Shown piece after piece: positions 10,656 through 19,605 of a DNA stretch of 64,000 nucleotides. The notes under the pieces are model-generated. The model had not been told where the DNA came from. It did no database searches and was given only the letters and a program-made list of their open reading frames with translations. Source of the DNA: Gelatoporia subvermispora B (lineage: Eukaryota; Basidiomycota; Agaricomycetes; Polyporales; Gelatoporiaceae); assembly GCA_000320605.2 (NCBI GenBank), contig KB445795.1, positions 1,350,693 to 1,414,692 on the forward strand. The letters are read 5' to 3'. The position numbers and the translations under genes are program-made. The number at the start of each line of letters is the position of its first letter. The first letter of the stretch is position 1.

Positions 10656-11777
10656 TCAAACCGTGGGGGCGGCACCAGTTGTGGTCGCTGCATTACCTAC
10701 AGTGGCAGGGCCAGCAGCAGGAACACTTGGGTTCGGATTGATGCCGGCGCCGGCGGTCGAGGCAGGGATAGCGCCAGGGGGTCCAGTTACAGTGCCAGGG
10801 GCACCAATCGAAGTGCCAGGAGCCGCGCCGGGAACCCCAGTCATAGCGCCCTTCTCGTAATCGGTGTACTTGCCAGAGCGCAAGCCGAAGGCGGCGTAGT
10901 CGACTGTACGCAAGTGCCAGAGAAAGACGAACAAGAAGACGGGCCCCGCAAGAATGTCGAGAATCCCATACCAAACCATCTCTGACGTGACAGAAATGAC
11001 GTTGCCGCCTTCGGAACACGCCCAGCAGATAGGGTACAGGATGAGGAGGAATGAGAGCCATCCAGCACTGCGCAAATATCCCGAGCGGAGGGTTGGGCCA
11101 GCAACGAATGTCGTGTTGAGACCGTGCCAAAGGAGCATGTACCTTGATGTTCATTAGTAATGACGTTCGGAGATCGATATTTGCACTCACCAAATGTAAA
11201 AAAGAGCAAAGATACCAAACACGTAGTACCCCCACTTGTACGTGCTCGGAACAAGAGCGCCGATAAGACCCATGATGACGAGGACAATGCCCATGAATAA
11301 AGTCGTCATGATGTCGGAGAGAGATGAACCGGTGGCCAGGAGAAGTTCGAGAAGAAGCAGCGGAAACGTGATAAACCATTGGATGTATCGCACAAACTGA
11401 TGGCGCTATGAGCGACCGCAATTGTGTAGATTAGTGGAGCACTAACCCAAATCTGACGAGTAGCATTGCCGTCGCGGAATTCTGCCCTCACTGGAGTTGC
11501 GCCGAGGTCAGACGCCATAGAAAAGTAAGCAATTGTCGCTGTCGCAAGGACTACGATTGCAATCTGGTGGAACAGACGAGTTCCTCGAGGACGCTTGGCA
11601 AGGGTCAGAGAACGGACAAATGAGATGAGACGAGTAACGTACCATGAAGTCGAGCGCTACCATGATAAGTAGTGAAAGCGCGAAAATAGAGAAGGCTGCC
11701 CAAAGCCAGTCCGAGCCATGGGTCGTGAGGTGTAATTGTGCATTCGGGGGATTGATCTGAACGGCCTGGTTACCCAT
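10656..11777 (-). CDS. Opsin-like seven-helix membrane protein lacking the retinal lysine (HSP30/MRH1/YRO2 type)
   Basis: Microbial-rhodopsin-fold protein of the fungal opsin-related (ORP) class, at the plasma membrane in yeast relatives. Seven hydrophobic segments are visible: helix A in SDWLWAAFSIFALSLLIMVA, helix C in RYIQWFITFPLLLLELLLA, helix G in VWYGILDILAGPVFLFVFLW. By alignment to bacteriorhodopsin, Asp85 is Gln, Trp86, Thr89 and Pro91 are kept, Asp96 is Glu, and the Schiff-base Lys216 position is Gly (LDILAG against LDVSAK). It therefore should not bind retinal covalently or pump protons in the classical way. The C-terminal 60 residues are Gly/Pro/Ala/Thr-rich. Start ATG at 11777; introns near 11600, 11400-11450 and 11140-11190. 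A minus-strand TATAAA lies at 11869-11874. Confidence 0.9.
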
Positions 11778-13166
11778 CTTGGTATGGGCGCGGAGGGCAG
11801 CAGCTAAAGTCGTGGATGTGGTAGCGATGAGTAAAAGGGAGGACGTGACATCCTTGTTTCGAGGCTGGTTTATAAGGATCCGCTCCTGAAGTTAGCCACA
11901 AGCTGACACGGGTTCTACGTCGGGGTGAAGGCTAACGGTCAGGCGGGAAAGCTGGCCAATCTGGCTCGATCGCAATGGGCTTAGTCACAACTGGGACTGT
12001 CTGATTCATCCGCTCGCTGAATGAGTCGGTGGTTGGGTCTGGGTTACGGACTAAAGGTACTCGGAAGCGTCAGGAATTGCGTCACTGGCGCCCTGTAAAG
12101 GCATATCCCGCAGCTGCTTAGGAGCGTCCGCTCGGAAACACGATGCCAGTGCAGTAAAGGGGCTGGCGTGAAACACCGGAGAGCGTATTTCGAGAATCAC
12201 CGAAAGTTACCGATTGCAGACTGGCAACTCTGCGTTGAGTACTCCTCCACTATCATGTCGCCGGCTATGACGCTGTGACGGAGAGAACAGGATCCGCGGC
12301 CAAGCCGGATCGCTGCAGCAGACACGGAACAGGTTGGTGGATTAGTCGTGGGATGCTGCCCAGGGTTTAGGCAGAAGAAGGCGGAGTCAGCCGAGTAAAT
12401 TGCAGACAAACGGCATGACAAAATATTGCATTAGAATATTAGGAAAGGAAATGTGGGTATGACTCATCGTGGTCATACGGACTGGCGCATGCGATGAGGC
12501 GGAAGTAGGAACCCTCATATAGGGTCCAGCAGAACCTAGCACAGTATATCAGATGTCAGTTGAATCAATGCTCGTCCCTCTCACGTCGCACAACAGGAAC
12601 GAATGTGTAACAAGTCAAATTGATGTTGCATGAGCCACAGACATGTCTGGATTAATGCTGGCGGATTTATGGAATCGGTAATGGCATGAAGTGTGGCGCA
12701 CTCCTTACACCATGGCTCAGTGCCAGGAGGTTATACACACCACGAATCCGACTGAGCCACCGACCACACCGGCCGGCGGCACCGGCCTTTGCACCACGTG
12801 CTGAGCCGCGGCCATGCAATAGGGAACTTATTTAGGCATCCCCGCCGCGGACTGACCTGGCATGTCTGGCGTGGCATCTTGGCGGACAACCATTGATTCC
12901 GACCAGGACCGCGAAGGTGCTACTGAACGAGACTACCACCTAGCTCGATTTCGTGAGGTAGCAAGGGGACAACACACAGTCCCAAATCGTTGTGTGACTG
13001 AAACATATGTTTTCAGTCGCAGGTGCCGTATATGTGTTATGTTATGTGAAAATGTTGGAATGAATAAGTTCATGACAAATCAAGTGAAATGTATGCTAGC
13101 GGCGAAACGGCATAGAACCAATGAATACTCGATGCAGTGGCTTAGCGTAAGATGTCCAATAATGGC
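11778..13166. other. Long intergenic region upstream of the opsin-like gene
   Basis: 1,389 bp with no supportable gene. It holds a minus-strand TATA box (11869-11874) about 95 bp before the opsin-like start, and an isolated inverted TTC-GAA heat-shock half pair at 12188-12197. A G+C-rich patch at 12760-12860 is followed by an intronless 119-codon frame (12862-13221) that resembles nothing I know. The 13000-13140 stretch is A+T-rich. Confidence 0.4.
11869..11874 (-). promoter_or_regulatory. TATA box of the opsin-like gene
   Basis: TATAAA on the minus strand, about 95 bp before the ATG at 11777. Spacing suits a TATA-driven, stress-regulated gene, as HSP30-type genes are in yeast. Confidence 0.5.
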
Positions 13167-16100
13167 TCACAAATCGTCCTCGGGATCCCACCGCGAGATC
13201 TTCGCAAGTGGCCGCCAATAGTATTGCTTACACTTCTTCGTCTCACTACGTTTCCCAGGACGTGGCATGATGCTCCGAAGGAGTGTAGCACGTTCTTGAT
13301 CTTGATCTTCCTCGGGTTGATAGAACCACTGTGCTTCAAGCGTGTGGTCCGCGGCCGCCTGCATTTAGGTATTCAGTGGACGGTTTGCCTCAAGTATATC
13401 GGACGAGTCCCACCTGAACACTTTCCACCTTCCCGAAGACGCCAGATTGAATGCGACCTGCCTCGAGGGCGGCTTCAATCGCACATACCCACTCCTTCTT
13501 GGCCACTTTCTCCCCTTGTGAGTTCGACAGTTCCTTCAACGCAGGCCGGGTTGCGATCAGAGCAGAGTACAATGCCGACGCGGGAAGGGATGATGCACGT
13601 GAAGTCGCCAGCGTCTCGATGAGCATGCCTTGCAGCTCAGCACATTGCAGCGGAAGACCTTGGTGCAATTCGGCTAGATGGTCGACGTGATCGGTTGCGA
13701 CCGCTCCGGTCTTGAGCGCACTAGGATGCACCGAAGGTGGTGCTTCAAACTTGCTCACAGCAGCTGCATCGTCTGCATGAGAAGCCAACTTAGTCTTCGT
13801 CTTTGAGGATTTACTTCTCTTGGTTCTCGTCGTGGTTGAGTCGCCTTTCGCTTCCGAGCGAGGCTCCACAAAGAGGTCCTCCGGACGGATCTCCTCTAGT
13901 TCTGTCGACATTCGCGCCTTCTTCTTAGCTCGCCCTTCTCCACCCTTCGAACGACGTTTCTGGTCACGTCGGGCATGTGAACTTGCCCGAGTGCCCGGTT
14001 GTGATTCGATATCGATATATTCAGCAATAGGCTCAGTGGGCTCTCTTTCCACCTTGACGGACGGTGGCGAGCATATCGAGATGAGAGGCGACGGAGAGCG
14101 GAAAGAAGGCTGCGTATAGATTTCAGCATCACTGGTACTGTGACGATAGGCTTTCGGGAGCGGCGTGTGGGCGACAGTCCTACATTCATTCTCGTCTGCC
14201 TCAACCTCTTCCGTAAAGTCCTGCTCGGCACCATGCGATCCCGGAAAACGCAAAAACCCAACCTCTTCAAGGGGGTTAGCGGTATGCGCAGCTTGAGATG
14301 GTGAGGACGGTGGGGATGATAGGGGCGAGGATATGGCATCAGAACATTGGTCAGGTGGTAACATCTCCGGCGCCGAATTGCAACCAGTCAGAGGGGGGAT
14401 CTAGAGGTAAAACTGATTAGCAAAGAGTGGTGGTTAACGTCAGTGCGCACGTACCTCAGCGTCACTGTGTGTATCAGAAAGGGACGGCCGCTTCGTATAC
14501 ACAATCATATCATGGTCCAAATGAGCAGATTCGGAGAGCTGTAGGGGCAACAGTTTCCGGCAAGCACCGGGATCGACTTCGACGCGAGTGGTCACTGGTT
14601 CAACAGCCAGTGGTGGAGAAGGATTGAGGAGCATGGCTAATGAAGGGGATTTTTTATGGCGGGACATGTTCGTGGATTGCGGCGGAGGGGTGGAGGGTTG
14701 CCGAGAAGGCCCGGAACCGGTAGAGTAAACTAACGCAGAGATGGGAAGCGCGATAGATGGTGGCATAGCTGGAGAATGTACACAAGAGTCGGATACCGGC
14801 GACGGAGACATTGAAAGGGAGAGTGAACACGTTTCGCGTCGGCGCCGATTTGTAGCAAACGGCTCAGGAGTTTCCATTGATGGCATATTGCGCTCGTGGT
14901 GGCTAGATTCACGGTTCTTCATGCTTGCAGTGGTACTCATCTGTGGTTGTGGTACACACGAATGCGAGGAAGCGAAGACGGAAATGGAGCGCACGCAGGT
15001 GGTTGGAATAGGAATAGGCTTGGAGCCTTCTCGGACCAAGGGCCGATCGCGCTCAGATGAGGTCGAGAACGAAAGTCGCCGATGATGCGGGAGGAGATCG
15101 TCGTCTATATCAACATCGTCATCTAGAAACCGAAGACTGATCAGTCACCCCGCTACATAAAGGAGTTCTATACAGCCAGGTCAAACGAAGTCCGAGAGTG
15201 AAGGAGAATGACGTGAGCCTATCAGCAGAAGCGCTGATATGTGCGCTTGACGAGCAAGTCAGCTCTTGGTCGTCACTGCGCACAGAACAGCCGAAGGCAC
15301 GCACACAATCGGAATAAATTAGCTTTCGAAAGACGCCCATAGGGGCAGACAGTGCTTTCCGATGTCTTGTTCTCGAGATGGCGATGCCATAAAGAACGGC
15401 TCCATCATCAGTGTTACCAACATGCGAACAGTACCGAAGATTACCCGAAAAGTGATCGGGTGATGACTCGCGGAAGACCGGTGGCATCAGTGTCCTCTGA
15501 AAGCACAGACATGTTAGGTACGCGGTTGGCACCGGTCAAAGCAGCCATGAGGTGTAGACGTCGACAACACAAATACCACGGGGCATCACTGGAGCTGATT
15601 AATGATCCTGACATTATGCCACACGCAACTCGGACATGTATACATGTAGCACAAGCTGTTGACACCCGCAAGATTTCGATCATTGACGAAAAGAATACCC
15701 AAGAAACTCACCAAGTTCGACACGCGTATCCTCCAAGTCAACTGATGCAGCGTCAACGTCGAAGTCAGAGCTCATAGGGGGCTCCTCCGAGCCTTCACTC
15801 GGGGATGAGTACGAAAACGAGGAACCGTACGAGCGGAAAGAGTGAGAGTAGTGGTGTCGGGGGCGAGCGTAATAGTAGCTGGAAGACGGAGACGGCGGAA
15901 GGTCTGTCGATGAAGTCCAGGAGCCTTGCTGGGCATAGTCGTACGGGTCGCGTGCACCGCATCCATAGTGATTCACAGGACTCGACTGATAATACACACG
16001 AGAAAACTCGATCGGCGAACTGGGTTCGCTGGACAGTATGGCACTCGACGCAATTGGTGACGACGCATCCGATGAGTACGAGTCTCGCCAGACGCGTTGC

Positions 16101-16254
16101 GCAGACGTGCGCGCAAAAGGGGCATGGACGACAGGATCCGGGGAGACATCTGCAGGGCCTTGACTTTTGCGACGAAACTTGAGTGGAATTGCGGCTGGAA
16201 GAGGCGAGCGCGCCGCCGGTGACGACGACAATGAGGTCGACGGCGCAGGGGACA
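13167..16254 (-). CDS. Large uncharacterised basidiomycete protein with conserved C-terminus
   Basis: I do not recognise a named family. The product is about 795 residues. Most of it is Ser/Pro-rich and probably disordered, with basic patches (KRRSKGGEGRAKKKARM) that look like nuclear localisation signals. The only part that looks folded is the last 130 residues: SLPASALYSALIATRPALKE, WVCAIEAALEAGRIQSGVFG, then AQWFYQPEEDQDQERATLL, MPRPGKRSETKK and WRPLAKISRWDPEDDL. Four main exons: 15712-16254, 14450-15122, about 13390-14400 and 13167-13343. The first join is in frame (VEL to DDDVDIDDDLLPHH) across a 589-bp intron, far longer than others here. If that intron is wrong, 15712-16254 would be a separate gene. 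Two ACGCGT boxes precede the start. Confidence 0.65.
15123..15711 (-). other. 589-bp intron of the uncharacterised gene
   Basis: Donor GTGAGT (15706-15711) and acceptor TTTCTAG (just above 15122) give an in-frame join. It is about ten times longer than neighbouring introns. No gene or inverted repeat was recognised inside it; its 137-codon minus-strand frame looks non-coding. Confidence 0.5.
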
Positions 16255-16351
16255 TGACGAGGAGATGAAAGAAAGTGATAAGAGTAAGTTCACGTGTGCC
16301 AGTCAACGGGAGCGCGTCGATGTGTGGTTGTGTTTGCAGTGGTCACGCTTC

Positions 16352-16382
16352 ACGCGTATCGCGCTTTCAATTTGAAACGCGT
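16352..16382. promoter_or_regulatory. Two MluI cell-cycle boxes (ACGCGT)
   Basis: ACGCGT occurs at 16352-16357 and 16377-16382, 98-128 bp upstream of the ATG at 16254. In ascomycetes MBF (Mbp1/Swi6 type) binds this hexamer to drive G1/S transcription. Two palindromic copies in 31 bp in the right place suggest cell-cycle control of the uncharacterised gene; this is inference. Confidence 0.45.
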
Positions 16383-16440
16383 GGTGCCACGCTCACGTGC
16401 CACGCGCCGTAGCCTCCATTAGCGGGTTTCGCCGAAGCTA

Positions 16441-16467
16441 CAGTGATATACGGGCCGGTGGGACACT
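16441..16467 (+). repeat. Left terminal inverted repeat
   Basis: 27-bp sequence beginning CAGTGATATACGGGCCGG, the exact reverse complement of 17272-17298. Preceded by TA. Confidence 0.9.
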
Positions 16468-17271
16468 AAAATCTTACTCGTTGCCTGACATGCGAAGAAC
16501 GCATTTTTTCCGTACGATAAATACACCGATGTAAACTACAGGTCTTGAGCTTTATTTCTAGACCACTTTGAGCATATCACTCGTGAGCAAGCATGACTGC
16601 GAGGCCCATCAGTTGCAATTTGCGTTATCGGCCAAAAACCGGCCGGTGGGACAGCGTCACATCATGCGACTACTTCCTATATAAGGTGCTGCGGCTAGAT
16701 AAGACGGAATAACCGCCGGTAGCTCGTCTCCAAAGTTATTTCTTACATGTCTCCTCTATTCTGAGATTTCTCTACGAAATGACTTGGAATAATGGACGGT
16801 AAAAGGTTATACGTAATTTGTGCCGTTTCTGAGAGATCAGCGTTGTGTACTGTTGGAGTATCTCTCGAATTGGCTCCTGGTGGGACACATGTGACCGTGA
16901 CGAAGGTGGTGACATGCGCGATAGGGCCGCCTGGCTGCGATTAATGCGAAAATATTCATGTGACATTTCCGCCGCTCCTGACCTCAAAAAATTCATGCCA
17001 TACAAAGTACATGGTCTTGGTCTAGCAGTATATCACAAAATTGAAGGAAGGTTCGAAGTGAAAGATGTTCTCCAGCCCATAACAGCTCTCAGCCAAATTT
17101 GGCTATCCCGGTTTTCCCACGAAATCGGTCCACTGCGAAGGTTCTACACAAGAAAAAAAGATCCAAAAATCGCATTCATATGGCCAATGAGTTCTGTTTG
17201 AATTATACAGGCATGGTTGATGATGGAAGGACGTGTGGAAGGCAGGAGGGGCATCTGTCCCACTGGCCGGT

Positions 17272-17298
17272 AGTGTCCCACCGGCCCGTATATCACTG
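17272..17298 (-). repeat. Right terminal inverted repeat
   Basis: Exact reverse complement of the left repeat, ending CCCGTATATCACTG and followed by TA. A second, slightly diverged copy of its core abuts it at 17256-17271. Confidence 0.9.
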
Positions 17299-17376
17299 TA
17301 ATCTCCGATCTGCTGCAGCTTCCTTTGGTGGCAAAGTACTCAAGTCCAGCGTCCTCCCCAGACTTATTTCCATACC

Positions 17377-18227
17377 ATGAATATGGCCAGCGCAGTTGTC
17401 AATACAGCGAGGAGAGTCGCAACTCGTGTGACCCGTGAGGATTTCTGTGTACTTTTCATAAAGTTACTAACTGTGATAACAGAACGACTGAACGACTCAA
17501 GACCATCACAATCAATACAACTCAACAATCTCCCAAAAACAGCGACATGTGCGGATATCCGGAGAATGTGCATGACAATGAAGGTGGAAAATATTACCAA
17601 CGGTATGCGTATCCATTGTCGATAAGCAATTGGCAGACTTATCCCGAGTGTCCAGTAACGATTGACTATGAGCACTGTATACCCTCCGGGCGTGCATTCC
17701 TTACGACGGCCAATCCTGACGCAACCAGAACGGCCGTCAGGTCCTTGAAGAATGCAGTCATTGGAGGACATCTCATCATACCTCGACCAGTTCCAGACAT
17801 CCAGCACGAGCGAGGACGAGGTTCACGTGGTCGCATCGAGGCCGGTGAGCGGGGCATCATCAACGGCAGTGGCCCAAATGCAGGTCTCGCAAGTTCGGAC
17901 GAAGGCCGGACAGTGGTCATCGCCGGCTTGCCTGCCAACATTTCCCCTGACCGTCTGCGGCTCTACTTCAAGAGCTTCAATATCGCTACCAGTGAGAAGG
18001 GCCAGCTGGATATCATACGAGTAGAGCCGTGAGCATTTTGTGTCTTATACGGCTTCAGACATTGATCTCTATTGGCCAGGTGGTCTAAAATCACAGCCTC
18101 TCGCTTCATGGTCCGTGCGAAAACAAGAGCTGAGGCGCATCGGATCGTTCGACGATTGCACATGACATACTACAATCCAGACAGCCGCGGAGGACAATTC
18201 CCAATCCGAGCTCGCATACTTCATTAG
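17377..18227 (+). CDS. RRM-type RNA-binding protein, possibly mitochondrial
   Basis: About 230 residues from four exons. The N-terminus MNMASAVVNTARRVATRVTQ is basic and acid-poor, like a mitochondrial presequence. A first RRM-like unit follows (SIQLNNLPKTATCADIRRMC, then GRAFLTTANPDATRTAVRSL). After a Gly/Arg-rich linker (HERGRGSRGRIEAGERG) a second unit begins TVVIAGLPANISPDRLRLYF and continues to the C-terminus FPIRARILH. Introns lie near 17434-17481, 17602-17655 and 18029-18078. I cannot name an orthologue. The promoter and leader have been approached by the TIR element, whose right end is 78 bp from the ATG. The CBP20 gene converges on it. Confidence 0.75.
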
Positions 18228-18456
18228 AGTTCTCATCTGCAGGTTTCATACCTCTCAATGGTCTGACCAATGACATTAGCGTCGAGGCCGGTACGCTCGC
18301 CTAGCACCACACCTCCATGGTGTACTCTTCAAATAACGGGACTTGACGAGCTGAGCAATTCCTTGGGCTTTGCGTGTCTCAACGAGGTATCGAGATGTAC
18401 ATATTACCATATCGCTTGTCATGCAGAGATTATATGACTTGGGTCTGCTGTGTACC

Positions 18457-19350
18457 CTATATACGATTGGCATCGTGGTCTGCGTGAGGATCAATCCGAG
18501 CCCTAGCACCCTGCGTTCAGACACCGTCGGTGAGTTGTAGAGGTAGAATGCAGGTGAGTGACTAACTGTTCTCCCGCTGTCCCCCTCATCCTCCGGCGAA
18601 CGTGCACGTTTGAGCGTATTCTCAGGGGCAGCTTCCGACTCACGCCAGTCACCACCACCTCCAGCAACAGCCCCAGGACCCTCTTGAGCATCCGCATATC
18701 GTTCTTCAACTTCACGTCTACGCTCGATCTCAAGCCTCTGTGCTTGAGCACCCCAGCCGCCACGTCCAGGATCGTAGTCTGCCCGATGCTCGTCCCGAAC
18801 CTTACAAAATTGAGGTGGGTCTCGGACTAGTGGTTGACTAGACGTACCTGCCCGCCACTTTTCCCTCTGCCGAACTGTCTGCCTTCTCGATATCCGAGAT
18901 CAAGGTCACACCGAATTATACGCTCATCCACTTTGGTGCCACTGACGTATCTCAGGGAAGCCAAGGCCTCGGCGTGTGTATAGTATTCAACGAAACAGAA
19001 ACCGCATGGTGTCCTATTCGTATCATTAGCACTCGAGCGGGATCTGATAACCTGGTTCAAACGTACCTGGTGTTGCGGTCGAGGCCCATAATGATACGCT
19101 TGATGCCACCGCCATCTTCCGGGTTTGTGCATTTGGAGAAGACCTCGTAAATTTGCTCCTCTGTTGTGTAAAAACTCAGGTTTCCGACCTGGTCGACACA
19201 TTGAGCACTTCTTCTTTGCAGACAAGAGCCATAACGCACATATAGGGTGGTCGACTTCGTTAAAATCTCGTTCTGCTTCGTGCGGTCGATACGAGCCTGA
19301 GAGTCCTTATAATTCGACGGCTGGTCCAGGGGTGTCACAACATGCGCCAT
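18457..19350 (-). CDS. CBC2: Nuclear cap-binding protein subunit 2 (CBP20)
   Basis: Small subunit of the nuclear cap-binding complex, which grips the m7G cap of nascent RNA. About 228 residues. The N-terminal arm ([20 protein letters not shown]) precedes a single RRM with RNP2 LYVGNLSF and RNP1 GFCFVEYY; the aromatic RNP1 is characteristic of CBP20. Next come [20 protein letters not shown] and QVRDE, the cap-clamping tail of the family. A Glu/Arg-rich tail ([17 protein letters not shown]) then leads to [15 protein letters not shown]. The last exon, read after an intron at about 18513-18568, ends at 18457; that final join is the least certain part. It is divergent from RPT3 by 255 bp. Confidence 0.92.
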
Positions 19351-19501
19351 GAGGACAGAAAGTGGCTCGAAATTCCCAGTTCACAAATATATCGGATATT
19401 GTACAGCTCGAAAACCGGTCGAGATGGCGAAGGCAGCGATAGTGCTTGGGCGCTACCAGCAACTGCGACGCCGGTTTCGGCGGTTCATATGGAGCCTTAG
19501 G

Positions 19502-19509
19502 TTAGGGTT
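19502..19509 (+). promoter_or_regulatory. TTAGGGTT telobox upstream of RPT3
   Basis: TTAGGGTT about 97-104 bp before the RPT3 ATG, in the divergent CBP20/RPT3 promoter. Tbf1/Teb1-type Myb proteins bind TTAGGG in fungal promoters. The same octamer occurs before NAC-alpha (58777-58784). Confidence 0.4.
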
Positions 19510-19605
19510 TATAGAGCGCGGCTGCGCGTCGTGCTCGCACAGACGCGTCAGCTCACGTCTCAACTCTCTACTACGCCAGTTACCCTACATATCTCTGCCG
19601 CAGCC

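Larger units (their letters stand above)
16441..17298. mobile_element. Terminal-inverted-repeat element, non-autonomous, TA-flanked (Tc1/mariner-pogo-like)
   Basis: An 858-bp element bounded by perfect 27-bp inverted repeats (16441-16467 and 17272-17298; 28 bp counting one more matching base), starting CAGTG and flanked by TA on both sides (16439-16440 and 17299-17300). A CAGTG terminus with TA target duplication is typical of Tc1/mariner/pogo transposons. The core GGCCGGTGGGACA recurs inside at 16641-16653 (same orientation as the left end) and, with one mismatch, beside the right end (17256-17271, inverted); a ten-base part, GGTGGGACAC, is at 16879-16888. No transposase domain is visible: the longest frame, 118 codons at 16845-17201, matches no DDE pattern. 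It is therefore probably a deletion derivative or MITE-like copy. It ends 78 bp before the RRM gene start. Confidence 0.85.

Noticed and set aside
12188..12197. Isolated TTC-GAA pair as a heat-shock element of the opsin-like gene
   Set aside because: Only two pentamers and about 410 bp upstream; too weak to list as a regulatory site.
12862..13221. 119-codon intronless plus-strand frame in the long gap
   Set aside because: No recognisable domain, overlaps the 3' end of the unknown minus-strand gene, and genes here nearly all have introns.
17091..17104. Palindrome AGCCAAATTTGGCT inside the TIR element
   Set aside because: Perfect 14-bp palindrome, but with no context to give it a role beyond being part of the element.
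17327..17335. GGTGGCAAA, identical to the yeast Rpn4 proteasome element
   Set aside because: It lies before the RRM gene and not before RPT3, and Rpn4 is not expected in basidiomycetes; likely chance.
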